Shown piece after piece: positions 45,736 through 57,573 of a stretch of DNA of 64,000 bases (the stretch's first letter is position 1; every line of letters starts with the position of its first letter). Source of the stretch: Dryas octopetala (Eukaryota; Streptophyta; Magnoliopsida; Rosales; Rosaceae); NCBI GenBank assembly GCA_963921425.1, contig OY992840.1, positions 10,976,501-11,040,500 of the forward strand, in the 5' to 3' direction. Under the pieces are notes generated by a model. That model made no database searches. It was not told the origin of the DNA and saw only the letters and a list, made by a program, of their open reading frames with translations. The position numbers were made by a program, and so were the translations under genes.

Positions 45736-46122
45736 ATGAGACAAGCGGGGAAGTATTCAGGACTAATGATGCGTGGAGGGGTGTCGGGGAGGAGCGGGCC
45801 CCACTCGCTGCCATTGGCGAGGATCAAGAAGATCATGAAGAAGTCATCAGGGGAGGAGGTGAAGATGATATCTGGGGAGGCTCCGATTGTATTCTCTAAG
45901 GCATGTGAGCTGTTCATAGAGGAGCTGACTCAGAGGTCTTGGAGGATCACCACACTGCAAGGGAAGAGGAGGACGCTGCACAAAGAGGACGTGGCCTCTG
46001 CTGTGGTGGCCACTGACATCTTTGATTTTCTTGTCAGCTTGGTTTCGGAGTCTTGTCTTGTTGGTCCTGATTCTCCTCTAGACACCATCATCACACCTGT
46101 GGAGACATTGGGATCATCCTAG
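45736..46122 (+). CDS. Nuclear factor Y subunit C-like histone-fold protein
   Basis: Single exon, 128 aa. NF-YC pairs with NF-YB through histone folds and, with NF-YA, binds CCAAT boxes in the nucleus. The core is visible: SLPLARIKKIMKK (helix 1), VKMISGEAPIVFSKACELFIEEL (helix 2), RSW, KRRTLHKEDVASAV and TDIFDFLVSLV (helix 3 and C-terminal helix). It departs from the canonical form in two loops: extra S-S-G-E after IMKK, and ITTLQG where HAEEN is usual. The N-terminal glutamine-rich and C-terminal tails of typical NF-YC are missing, as in small, intronless plant members. The start codon context (aaaaaaATGAG) is good and no upstream in-frame ATG competes. Confidence 0.85.
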   Translation: MRQAGKYSGLMMRGGVSGRSGPHSLPLARIKKIMKKSSGEEVKMISGEAPIVFSKACELFIEELTQRSWRITTLQGKRRTLHKEDVASAVVATDIFDFLVSLVSESCLVGPDSPLDTIITPVETLGSS

Positions 46123-47106
46123 TTGCTCTCTCTATCACCCTCTTAAAATTGTGTACACTTATATAATGACAAAGATCGACACATATACGTCCATATTACA
46201 GAAGTGTTTTTTTTCCACAAGATCCTCTTCTGTATATGTACATATATATATATTTATATATAGTCTTTTTCTAGTGAGGATATCTACAAATTTCAAAATT
46301 TAGGGATGCAAATAAAGTGACGACATGATGCCGACACGAACCAGCTGCAGCACATGAACTGGCTACAACACATCTGTTGGCGCCATGTCGGTGTATATGA
46401 TCTTTAAAAGTATATGCTAAAAGTAATGCACTTTGTTAACTCAAAATTGAGTTGACAATTTCGTTACATATATATTATTGTATGTAGGTGGTTACATTTG
46501 AATTGGGGATGTCTAGCCAGGAGTTGAATTAGGTAAGATATGTTATTATTTTTATTTTTCAAAGGAATTATTTAGATTTACTGAAAAAAAAAAAAAAAGA
46601 ATTAGTCAGATATATATATCTCTTGGCTAAGGTCTTAATGATCCATATAGTTGTTTGCATGTTACTGTTATTTTTTCAACATTTATTATTTAATTAACTT
46701 GATAACAATTAACACACATGACATTTAATTCCTTCTATATATTATATATATTGCGTTTTGAAATATTTAGGAGCCTTAGATGGGTCTTAATTAGCTAGCT
46801 GGGGAACTATCGGTCTACACTGGCCAGCATCAAACCTACCCGGCCGCGATCAAAACACTATGTGAATTGATGATGTGTATTATCAATTCATTGAAATATA
46901 TTATAATATGTGTTCAATTTTTAAAGATATTGTTTTGGGTTTTGTGTTTTCGATATGAAAAATGCTAATTGTCCCAACATTTGACATGGTTTATCTTTTT
47001 TTTTTTTTAGTTTTTTTTTCTTATAGAGTTCAATATATAAATGTTATGTAAGTTAAGAAAATTAGTTGAGAAAAATTGTTGGGTCAAATAATATCTTCCT
47101 TTTGAT
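46123..47106. other. Intergenic, AT-rich
   Basis: Contains TA-rich tracts near 46240 and 46590-46620 and a short inverted pair (cgacatgatgccgac / gccatgtcggtgt, 46321-46394). No gene seen. Confidence 0.45.
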
Positions 47107-47115
47107 ATTAATTAT

Positions 47116-47317
47116 GAGTAAATTTCACATTTGGTCTACTTATTATTCGTTTTGATGTTGGTACACTTGACCAAAATTGACGTCTGTTTGAGGTATTTTG
47201 CGGATTGAATTATAGTGACACACATCAGCTAGTTCATGGATGAATATGGCACTTAAAAAAATTTGTGGACCAATGTGGGATAAAGCGAATAATGAGTGGA
47301 CCAAATTTAAAATTTTC
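47116..47317. mobile_element. 202-bp foldback MITE
   Basis: Ends GAGTAAATTTCACATTTGGTC and inverted GACCAAATTTAAAATTTTC; arms of about 75 bases. Flanked by ATTAATTAT (47107-47115) and TTTAATTAT (47318-47326), eight of nine bases alike. Ends resemble the elements at 50887-51288 and 60684-61246. Confidence 0.65.
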
Positions 47318-47927
47318 TTTAATTATTACTTATTATACACATGTTATAGTTTGAATAAATTAATATCACCACATCAGTATGTTATGTGATGTTAAAGTTA
47401 AATAGAAAAATTTCTCACGCATTGCCGCCCTGTTTTCAATCAAGTGATTATAAGGGCTGCTCGTTCAACTCATTTATGTGAGTGTGGCTATTCACTTTGG
47501 GTGGTTTTTTGTGTGTTTTTATTTTTTATATTTTGGTCCAACAAGATTTCTTTACTTTAGAATGTAGAATCGTGGTTAGAACTTAGAATTTAAAACCCTA
47601 GAAATCAAAATATAAATCGTAAATCCTGAACGGAGAACTTTAGCAGTCCTTACAAAAAAATTGAAGGTGTCTTGAACTCTTGATGAATTTTAGATGGAAA
47701 CTTTAGCTGCCGCTGGAGCAGATTTAGGCCCATTTTGCTGACTCGTCCGTGTTAATTAAGAATAATATTCTTTCTTGAACCCTTGATAGTCGTATTATTG
47801 TATGAAACTTTTGCTAGTTTTATGACTTTATCACATATTTATTATTATTTTTTTTAAGAAGGCATAACGCGCGTACGACTTTTGCTCCTTTTTCTGGTCA
47901 ACATAACGTATGTTTGCTAGTTTCAAT

Positions 47928-49936
47928 CAAGGAGTAAAATTTCGGTTTCGGGGAAATTTTCGATGGAAATTTCGACGGAAATTTTCGTGGAAATTTCGAT
48001 TAAAATTTCGATTTCGACAAAATTAGATAAAAACGACAGAAATTACTATCAAAATACGGAAATTTTGAATGAAACTTGACCATATGCTTATTTAACATAT
48101 TATCTACTACATTGATAAAAAACATTGAAGAAACTAAATTATATAGTAGATTTTATGTGATATAAGGTGAATATAATGCGCGCTGGTGGTAAATACTGTT
48201 AAAAAAATGGGTCACTAATTAATAATTATATAAATAGCACCTCAAATTTATTTATATTACAATTTTAAATCATGAATTAAATAAGTATTCAATAACTTGT
48301 ACGGCAATTAAAAATATATATTAATATATAATAATAAAAATATGAATAGTTTAAAATATATTTTAAATAACATGAAAATTCAAATTCATCATTCAAATTT
48401 AAATTCAAATTCTAAAGACTTAAAAAGATCATCCAAATTTTACACATATATTGCATAACTCATCTAAAAGACTAAAACATATTACAAGCAAAACATATAT
48501 ATTATTATCTAATATTACACATGGTACTGGATTACTGGCTGGGTAACCTATATATTAACTAATATTACACATTGTACTGGCTGTTGGGTAACATATATAT
48601 TATTAACTAATTGTTTATTAACTCTCTCCACACAAGCTGTTAATAATATAATATTATATTATATTACGAATTTACAATCAATCTGAACCAGTATACCACT
48701 TTCCAAGTTTCCAGATTAATCTCAAGTTAAAACTCTGTCAACAATAGCCAAGGATTACTAATAGTCTAATATTGAGTGATGCTACAAACTTCTCAAAATT
48801 GCCAAAAAGGGGGAGGCTTTAGATCATTACCAAAATATTCAAAAAAGAGATTCATAAAGAGAAGAATGAATGCCATATAAAAAAGCTGAAGATTAACACA
48901 TATCCTGAAAAACTAAAATCCTCTAAATTGGTTCACTATTCGCATACTAATGCATACCTTCACTATTGCTCGGACACACAAAACCCACAAGCCCACCCTC
49001 AAAAGAAAAGCTTAGAAAAAGGATACTGAGAAGAAAAAATTTGCTTCAGATATACACAAAAATGCCACACTGTTTTACATTCTTTACTAATGCAAGGGCA
49101 TACAAAATCCACAAGACCCAGAACCTGACCCTCAAAACAAAATCTTAGAACATGGTAAAAAAAACTTCAAAAAATAAACAAAAACAAAAACAAAGAAAAC
49201 ATAAAGTTATAAGACATACCCAAATGAGAGAACATGAAGGACAAAACACGCATACCATGAACAATAAGGTCCCTGCGCTTCTCCATTCGCCATGAAAGCT
49301 CATAAACAAGAAGGAACCACCAACCAAGCCAACCCCAAATACGTAGAGTTTCGATTTTTTTTATGGGTTTGAGCTACAAAATCTTATTGTTATTAAACCA
49401 AAATATATTGTTATTATCTATAGAATACAGACTAAAACTGGGGTTGCAGACACCCAAAGAGAAAACAGTAAAGGAAATGATATGTACAGAAATCTCAAGA
49501 AAAGCAGCAAGCCCACAAGAAATGGATGATTACAAAATACGAACTGATCTGGAACAGAACTCGTCGGCGGTGCAGCGCATCCGATTTGGGTTTCTTGACT
49601 CTCTCCAATTTGGGTTTTTAAGATGAAGAACTGGAGAAGATGAAGTGGTTGAAGAACAGAAGGATACCGTGTCAAGACCAAAGGATTCTCAACCATATCA
49701 CTATATCACAGCAAAATTTCGTCGAAATTTCGCCCAAATTTCGTCGAAATTTCACAGAAACACACTTGGAGGGGGGTCGAAATTTCGACCGAAATATTAG
49801 CGAAATTTCGGCGAAATTTTCGAAATTTCGGCGAAATATTATCGAAAATTAAGGGATATGTGATAAAATTTCGGAACCTCAAAAAAACGAAAATTTCGGC
49901 GAAATTTCGCCGAAATTTTCAAAATTTCACTCCTTG
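47928..49936. mobile_element. 2009-bp non-autonomous hAT-type element
   Basis: Terminal inverted repeats CAAGGAGTAAAATTTCGG and CAAGGAGTGAAATTTTG (right end, reversed) begin with CA, and the 8-bp duplication GTTTCAAT flanks both sides (47920-47927, 49937-49944). Both subterminal zones carry many copies of GAAATTTCG / CGAAATTTC in both orientations, the arrangement that hAT transposases bind. No transposase is encoded. The interior near 49530-49660 (gtcggcggtgcagcgcatcc) looks unlike the flanks and could be captured host sequence. Confidence 0.85.
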
Positions 49937-50093
49937 GTTTCAATAAGAACCCAAAGCTTTATATATCCTCTCTAATTGATATATGCCGGAAAAAAAAAGT
50001 CCAATTAATTTGAAGCTAGTACATTTGAGAAAATTGTCTGACATACTTAATTCATGTGTTATAAAATAAGTGAACAATGAGTTTATGCTTTTA

Positions 50094-50472
50094 GGGCCTG
50101 TTTGGTTCAGGGAATTGATTTTCCTTTGCATTTTTCAGGGAAAAAGAATGTGAAATTCCATTTTCTGTATTTGGTAAGCTTGAGAAAGTAAACTAGGAAT
50201 TGGAAGCAATAAAGACTGTGTTTGGTCAGTTTTTCAATTGTACCATAATCTATTATTTATTTTGAAATAATAGTAGAGTTAATTTTGTCCAAAAAGAAAC
50301 AATAAATGTTTTCTCAAGAGGGGGAAATCAATTTCATTGCTCCAACAAATGCTTCATTTTCACCCCAATAACCTTAGGTCATGAATTAATTTTTCTTCCT
50401 TGTACTTACTAAACATGAGAATAAAATTGATTTCTCATTCTCAAGTCTCCAAAACTTGAACCAAACGAGTCC
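50094..50472. mobile_element. Tourist-like MITE (PIF/Harbinger type)
   Basis: Ends GGGCCTGTTTGGTTCA and inverted TGAACCAAACGAGTCC, flanked by TTA on both sides (50091-50093, 50473-50475). A three-base TTA duplication with this terminal sequence is characteristic of Tourist-like elements. 379 bp, no coding. Confidence 0.8.
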
Positions 50473-50886
50473 TTAGGGTATAGTATTAATAACATCCGCT
50501 CACATTATAACACGTGAATTGATTGCATTACCACATAATATTATGGTTATATAGAATAATTTCTCCATATTTGGTCTTGAAATAAGTTCTTTGAAAATGT
50601 TATTTTGTGCCTTTTTTTTAAAAAAATAATGATAAATTATTCTTAGTCTAATAGTTGGAAATGCTAAGAATAACAAGGGGTTACATGAGTTTTAGATTGA
50701 AAAATGCTTATTGCACTAATTATTATGTATAATTGTAATTAACAATGCCACATGTTATAATATGAGTAGATAAATATACACATGTTATAATATAAGTGGC
50801 TTAATTATACCATGTGATGGTGTTACATACTATTATAAGAAATAAGTTTTCCGATTTTGAGTTATACAACATATATACCAAACATA

Positions 50887-51288
50887 GAGAAAACTGTCAT
50901 TTTGTTCCTCAGACTATTGCACTTGTATCAATTTGCTCTCAGACTTCCAATTTGAACAATTAATTAAGATGTCTAACTTTTTTATTTTGCCAAATAAGGT
51001 AATTTCGTCAATTTGCTCGGTAAATTAATACAAGTGATGGGCATGTGACTACAATTTTATCTCAATAAGGACCCTTCATGATGAACATTTGATTTTGTAT
51101 AAACGGAGCTTTGAATGGAAAGCAAGAAAATTTACGAAATTACCTCAATTGAAAAAATTAAAAAGTTTAGTACCTTTTTTTTTTTTTTGTTACATAAAAA
51201 GTTAAGTACCTTAATTTTCTAAATTGAAAGTTTGGGGAATAAATTGATACTAGTATAGTAGTTTGGGAAGCACAATTAGAATTTTCTC
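50887..51288. mobile_element. 402-bp foldback MITE with 9-bp target duplication (MULE-like)
   Basis: Begins GAGAAAACTGTCATTTTGTT and ends AATTAGAATTTTCTC; inverted pairing extends inward. CCAAACATA at 50878-50886 and 51289-51297. Confidence 0.85.
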
Positions 51289-51546
51289 CCAAACATAAGA
51301 TTGGAATCTCATACTCATATCCAATCTAATTTTCATACAAAACAAACAAAGTCTAAGAGATATATTCCTAGTTAATTTGTGAGGACATTTCCCAAATCCC
51401 TTCGTATATTAAGAATAGAGAACACGAGATGCAGACTGCCGTATAGGCATACATATATATGTCAAATACATGCATAAAAGTAGAGTCTCAAGTGTCTACC
51501 AGTTTCTTATAGCTGGCTAGGTAATTAATTAAGACATATTACATAT

Positions 51547-51579
51547 TAAAACACTATATATATATATATATATATATAC
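51547..51579. repeat. (TA)n microsatellite
   Basis: Simple TA repeat. Confidence 0.75.
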
Positions 51580-51631
51580 ATATACGTACATCTATAGAGT
51601 ACCATAGGAACCTAATTAATTATGTATATAT

Positions 51632-52118
51632 TTAGGCTGAGAAGCTGCAGCTAAACACAATACTATCGGTGAGTCCGGTACTGGTAGTGACCATAAAATC
51701 CGAATCCAGACGCATTGCTTTCTTCTCCTTCTCAATTCTTCTCCCAGATCCGGACACCATGTTTGAGCTGCTTTTCCCTTTCCCATTCCCATTCCCAGCT
51801 TTTGCATTCAATCTTTCCATCCTCCGCCTCACAACATACTCTTCTGGAATAAACACATCCATAGTTGAACCTAATGCTTACTCCCCAACTAAATTTGGTG
51901 CCAAAAAGGAGGATGATTTGCTGAACCCAAATGTGGGATGGCGAGCAAATATATATAGCCAGAGAAGAAAGTGGAAGATACCATATTACCATGGGCGTTG
52001 GACCCAATGTTTTTAACTTCAAACAACCAAACAGTGCCTTGGAATTAAGTAAGCAAGGGACACTTGGTTTTCGGGGAGGTTTTGGCTCCATGTTCTGCTT
52101 GGCTGTAACGGTTGTCAT
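51632..52118 (-). CDS. Small two-exon gene, unrecognised
   Basis: Exon 1 opens with ATG at 52118 (MTTVTAKQNMEPKPPRKPSV, then a cysteine and KALFGCLKLKTLG). A GT donor near 52001 and an acceptor ending GCATTAG near 51875 would join it in frame to STMDVFIPEEYVVRRRMERL, a G/N/K-rich stretch, and IVFSCSFSA before TAA at 51632. That gives about 118 aa. The product is basic, with no signal peptide or membrane segment seen. I do not recognise the family. The donor (GTCCAA) is weak; GTAATA at about 51984 is stronger but gives a different frame. Treat the gene as likely but the join as provisional. Confidence 0.4.
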
Positions 52119-52387
52119 AGAGCATGTGTAAAGGCAACACTTTTCCTTTCATAAAATTACTGATTTAAAACCGACTCTGCATTTTCTGGGATTCTGGGTC
52201 TTTGTCGGATATATTTTATTTTATTTTTTTATTAGGCTCTGATATTTACTATTTTATTTAGTTCTCAAAATTTTTCTTTTTAAGGAGTGCCAATATTTGA
52301 TATATTTTTTTAAGAATCTTTTAAAATAATTAAAATTTGTGCATTTTAAAGAAATTTAACTCAATTTTTAGAGATATAACCATTGAG

Positions 52388-52673
52388 TAGTGCTCGATAG
52401 GAGTGGGCATAGTTTGGTGCGGTCGATTTTGCGGCCGATTTCCCTCACTATACCGGCTTTGTTGGTAAGTAAGTGATTTTTCAACACTAATGCTAACCAT
52501 ATATGGCATCTACTAAACGAAGTCGGTCCACCAATGAGATCGGTTTGATGGAGGCCAATTTCGTCAGAGAGGGAAGGTGCAAAATGCACTGGAGTACGAT
52601 CTGTGAGCTGAGAGAGGTCGAAGCTATTAAGTGACGATCTAATCTCTGAGAGCCTAGATGTAGAGACCATCAT

Positions 52674-52711
<38 letters not shown>

Positions 52712-52856
52712 TCATTTGCTAGAGAGAAGAGAAAGGGGAAATATGAGAGAGGGATCGAGCGGGACTGAATCGACTGATGAAAAATTATAAAGTAGGATTT
52801 ATGTAGCAACTATATTAGATAATGCATAAAGTAGGTAAATAAGTATAGTGTATGTG
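52388..52856. repeat. Direct repeat, copy A (unclassified element)
   Basis: About 470 bases ('gataggagtgggcatagtttggtgcgg ... gaccatca ... gatgaaaaattataaagtagg') recur in diverged form at 53009-53420. A (GA)n tract lies at 52679-52706. I do not recognise the family. Confidence 0.65.
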
Positions 52857-52872
52857 AAATATTATACCTTTG

Positions 52873-52992
52873 GAGGACTTGGGGTAGGCCAGTTGGCCAA
52901 GCAGTTGTGCTGCCCCCACCTCACCGGGTTTCGATCCCCCCCTCCCCCCTCTAGGCCTCTTTCCTTGGCCTCCTCCCTTTGTAACCAAAAAA
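52873..52992 (+). mobile_element. tRNA-derived SINE
   Basis: 120 bp with an A box (TAGGCCAGTTGG, 52885-52896), a B box (GGTTTCGATCC, 52927-52937) and a terminal A run. Flanked by AAATATTATACCTTTG at 52857-52872 and 52993-53008, a 16-bp target duplication of LINE-type integration. The duplication is perfect, so the insertion is recent. Confidence 0.85.
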
Positions 52993-53008
52993 AAATATTA
53001 TACCTTTG

Positions 53009-53420
53009 AGTAGGACTCAAGAAAGGTAGGCAAAATTTAGTGCGATTGGTTTTTCAACTAGGTATCCCACTGTATCGACTTTGTCAATAAGTGACTTTCC
53101 AACCGACAATAAATAGCATCTACCGAATAAAGTTGGTCCACCGAGAAATCAATTCGATAGAGGTTGATTTCAGTAGAGAGGATGGTGCGAGAGAGGTTGA
53201 TCACTGGAGCGCGATCTGTTTGTGAGTTGAGAGAGGTCGAGGTTGTCAAGTGACGATCTAATCTTTGAGAGCCCAAAGGTGGAGACCATCAGATCTGCGA
53301 AACAGAGATAGAAGTGAGATTCTAAGAGAAGCGGTGCTGATGAAAAATTAGAAAGTAGGGTTTCTGTAGCAACTTATTTATATTAGATATTGGATAAGTT
53401 AGAAAGTAAATAAATATTGA
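53009..53420. repeat. Direct repeat, copy B
   Basis: Diverged second copy of 52388-52856 in the same orientation ('gactcaagaaaggtaggcaaaatttagtgcg ... gaccatcagatct ... gatgaaaaattagaaagtaggg'). Confidence 0.65.
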
Positions 53421-53497
53421 CAAATGTGATGTTAGCTTTGTTGATAAGGCTTTGGCAGTCCACGTATGCGTTATGAGGTCTGTTCGATTTACTATTA

Positions 53498-54279
53498 GGG
53501 CTTGCTTGGTAATACTTTTAGAAAGCTTAAAAGCGCTTTTAAACATACACTTTTGTTTGCATTTGGCAAAAAAAAAAATCGTTTTTAGGTTATATATAAA
53601 AGTACTTGAAAGCGCTACCTGATGAAGCACCTGGTAATAGACTTGTCAATGGATCAGATATGGAGCGGATTGACCTGAATCCGATCTGATCCGATAAGAC
53701 AATTAACTCGATTCGATCGAATCCGATAATCTGACAGATTCTTAATAACTAAATCTATATATGATTCGTTAAATTATCGAATATCTGATCCGAAAATAGT
53801 TTATTCATGTTAAGTAATTCATAGTATAAAAAATCAAATTACTATTGCATATACATATAAAATATTGATAATAAATATAGAAAAATAATTTATATATTAT
53901 ATTAAATCGGATCGGATTATTATAGGATCAGACTAAAATCCATATTTATTTTGTTAAGTTAACGGGTTATCGGATTCATATTGCAATCAGATTATAGGAT
54001 TGAATCACCAAATCCATCTCCTATTAATCACATTGGGTTCGAATCAGATTCTGATCAAAATTCGATCCATTGACAGGTCTGCCTAGTAAGTGCTTCCTCA
54101 TGAAGCATTTTCAAGTACATTTACAAAAAGCACTTAGATTAAAAAATGTTTATGGTTTTTCTGAAAATTTTAAGAAAGAAATTTATATAATGGCACCCCC
54201 AGTAAATACATATGAATTATTGGCCCCTCCAATTTTTTTTTTTGCTCCACCCCTAACATAAGCACTCCCAAACAGGGCC
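53498..54279. mobile_element. Tourist-like element interrupted by a hAT MITE
   Basis: Ends GGGCTTGCTTGGTAAT and inverted ...CCCAAACAGGGCC, with TTA at 53495-53497 and 54280-54282. About 330 bases once the nested element (53638-54081) is discounted. Confidence 0.75.
53638..54081. mobile_element. 444-bp hAT-type MITE nested in a Tourist-like element
   Basis: Ends TAGACTTGTCAATGG and inverted CCATTGACAGGTCTG; flanks CCTGGTAA (53630-53637) and CCTAGTAA (54082-54089) differ by one base. The interior is a long imperfect foldback of 'gatccgat' motifs. Confidence 0.75.
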
Positions 54280-54282
54280 TTA

Positions 54283-55310
54283 GTCTAAGAGGTCATATGC
54301 GATTTTTGAACCGTATAGATTGATTTGATTCAAGAGTTGAATTCATTTTTTCAAAACTACATAACAACCTGACCAAACCAATCTGGTTGGTCTGGTTTGA
54401 CCAATTTAGTCGGCTCTTCATAGAAATGCACATCCCTAATGTTCAATAAGTTTAAACACCAATCAAGTGTTATATTTCTAAAATTTTGAAGGAAAAAAAA
54501 TTAAAAGCCTTTAATAGAAACAAAAATTGATAGTTTTCATTTGCCTTATGCATATTTTATCTTTGTAGAGTATAATATTAATAACATCTACCCATATTAT
54601 GACATATATATTGATTACGCAACGTGACGATATATCAGTTACAGAAAAAATTCTCTACATTTTTATATAATTTCTCTAACATTAATGTTTTTTTATATTA
54701 ACTTTACGTACATGCATTCTTACTTTGCGAATGATTTCTTTAAAGTGTAAGAGGATAAAATATCATGAATAATAATGGTAATACATAGTTTCCTTTTCTT
54801 TCCAAGAAAGTTACATAAAAAGTAATTTGAAATTATTCAATGATATATACCATACAAATTATACAATGGAAGGAATTCATTCTAGAAATGTTGAATGATA
54901 CTTTTTTGGTGACATGCTTGTGCCAGTAATTAAAGTTGTTTCGTACGGTTTTTTATTCTTTCTTCTCATAAATAACTTTTTGATTTGGTGGAATGATCGA
55001 TTAATGAAATAAAATAAGTTTAGATGGTGGATTTATCACTGATCGATGTTCTACATTTCTAGATAAGAGTATTAGACTCTAGTCGCGTTAAGATTCCTAA
55101 TATGATGATCATGTTAATTACCTCTAAAGTCTAAGGTGAATGTGCACACTTTTGTGTGATGAAAGCATGTGATTTCTGGTTCAAATAGGTAGATTCAACT
55201 CTCCAAGTCCTAAGCTTTTAGTGGTCGGTTAATATTTAGAATAATACTTTCTTTACTCCATGGAGGAGGAGCTCCTCCAACTTTTTCCCTAAATATTTGT
55301 ATTCGATAGT
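54283..55310. other. Intergenic, AT-rich
   Basis: No gene or complete transposon recognised. Confidence 0.4.
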
Positions 55311-55579
55311 GCAGGCTCAAGATTAGAACCGTTCATGTTTTAGATCGTCTATTAAAAATTATTTTTGTAAAAAATTAATTCAATCGAAAATTATTTAGTT
55401 ATGTACATGTTATCAAATAAATTAACGGTTTGGTCAAAAAATCACTATTTAAATATAGATTGTCTATTTATTTGATAACAGTTACATAATCAAATAATCT
55501 TTGATTAAGTTAATTTTTTACAAAAATAATCTTTAATATGTTATCTAAAACATAAATAGTTCCTATCATGAGTCTATAT
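55311..55579. mobile_element. Foldback MITE, family uncertain
   Basis: Inverted arms of about 110 bases (GTTCATGTTTTAGATCGTCT ... AGATAACATATTAAAGATTA region) from about 55331 to 55564, with weaker pairing beyond. No sure target duplication. Confidence 0.55.
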
Positions 55580-57573
55580 TACAGAACAAGAATTTTTAGA
55601 GAGAGAAACCAGAACTGAAGAAAGTATTGTTCTAATATTTATTACTAATTTGTTCTAGATAATATTAGTTAACCACCGCCAAGGTATATAAAGTTAAAAT
55701 GAAAACAACATAAAATATACAGAGAACTAGTGAAGCTTTTAGAATAAAGTCAAAATGTTTCAAATCAGTGTTATAATCATAAAAAACACTAATTTTGATT
55801 GATTAGTATGAAATTATTAATTTTTAAATTAGAGAATGCAGATCTTTTCCTTATTAAAGTTACGTAATCAATTGGGACATACCGACATGCTTTATCCATT
55901 TGCATGCAATCTGCTTAATTAATTGGAACATACCGACATGCTTTTCAGGAAATGTTAAATCTTTTAATCCTTTCTTTGTGTGTTTTATTGGTCAGCTTAT
56001 CGTCACTAATTTTTTTCAATTCCCTTTGTTCAAATGCATAATTTAAGCCTTCATTACAAACAAGAAACCAATAAGGTAGCGATATATAAGTAAGAAGAAG
56101 CATTTAGGCCCGTTTAGTATCTAATTCAAAAAATATTTTAAGAAACTAGGATTTATTTTGAAAATATGAATTTTGAGGAATAATGTTTATAATTTAAATA
56201 TCTATTTGGTATGTAGCAAGTAAATTCATGATTTATGTAATCTACTCAATCGAACACACAGGTGATGAAAATTTCTCATTAATCCTAAACCAACCGAAGC
56301 AGAACAACCATGGGTGGCAACTGGCAAGGTTTTTTATGGCTTTCTCAGCAACCAAACAGAAAATTGGTTTTGCTTGCCCCTCTGTGGGTTTGTGCTGTGT
56401 ATCTTGGCCAACTACATAGAGGGAGATGAAGCAGAGTTGGTGGTGACTACTGACTGGTGATGAAGACATGCTTTGAAAAACAATGTTTAATCATTTTTAG
56501 AAAAGGGGTTGTTTTTGAAGTTTTTTTCATATATTCATTTTCAAAAATAGTCTACTAAACACATTTTTAAAATTTAAAAATGTGTTTGGAACTCTATTTA
56601 AAAATTGTAAAGTTTATGGACCATTTTTATATTTAACTTTTCCTTGGGTTAAATACAAAAATGATCCATGAATTTTACACTAATTCTCAATTTGATCTAC
56701 TAATTATAAAAAATGTTAATTTGATCAACGAATTTTTCAAGTTGTACCAAAACAGTATAAACGTTAACTTTCATCCCAAAATTAACAGAATTGGTCACAT
56801 GAAAATGTAATAAACATACTGAAATGCTCATGAAAATATGGTCGCTTGCTGTGCACGTGACAATTTTCCGTTAAATTTTTCGTTACAGAAGATCAAGAGA
56901 AAGAAGGTACAAGTCACACGCATACAGAAATGAACCTCCTTATTATCTTAGCTATGAATTAAAAATCAAAAAGGAAAGAACCATTAGAAACCAGGTCTCT
57001 CTTTCTCTCTGCAAGAGTCAGAGCCTTAGAGGTTTTATATATATATATATATATATATACATTTGGAGCTTTATCATGCATGTTTGATTGTTTGTTGTCA
57101 TGTAAAAAGGACCCTGCAACTACTCTTACTAAAAAAAAACAGAGCTTGCAAGGTTGAGGAGAGAAACCATGGGAACTGCATGCATTTGTTTAGCCCAATA
57201 CTGATCCTTTTCGTTTTGAAGATGGAATTGGCTTATTTCGAATTGAATGTTGTATACAACAATCCTCTCACAATAATTGATCGCGCGACCATCTAGAATG
57301 TGAGAGAGTGATTTTGTGTACAATATCATATACGACATGGAAAATGAGTATTACCATCAAACACATGTAGAGCATTCTGCGTTTATATAATTGAGTTTTC
57401 AACACCAAGCTAATTAGGTGCTTTTTTTTTTTTTTTTCTTTTCATTCTTTAAATAACTAAAAAAATATTCCATTCAATAAGATGTTAGCTGATCCATTTC
57501 CATAATTCATAATATTTTGTTGGCATATGTTTAATTCATCATGTCTGATCATCGATCATATCAGACATTGCAG
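55580..57573. other. Intergenic with repeat fragments
   Basis: Holds one arm of a foldback-like repeat near 56656-56880, a possible Tourist/hAT-like foldback between 56107 (ggcccgtttagtatct) and about 56570, and a (TA)n microsatellite at 57036-57058. A first exon for the remorin gene should lie here but I cannot identify it. Confidence 0.4.
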
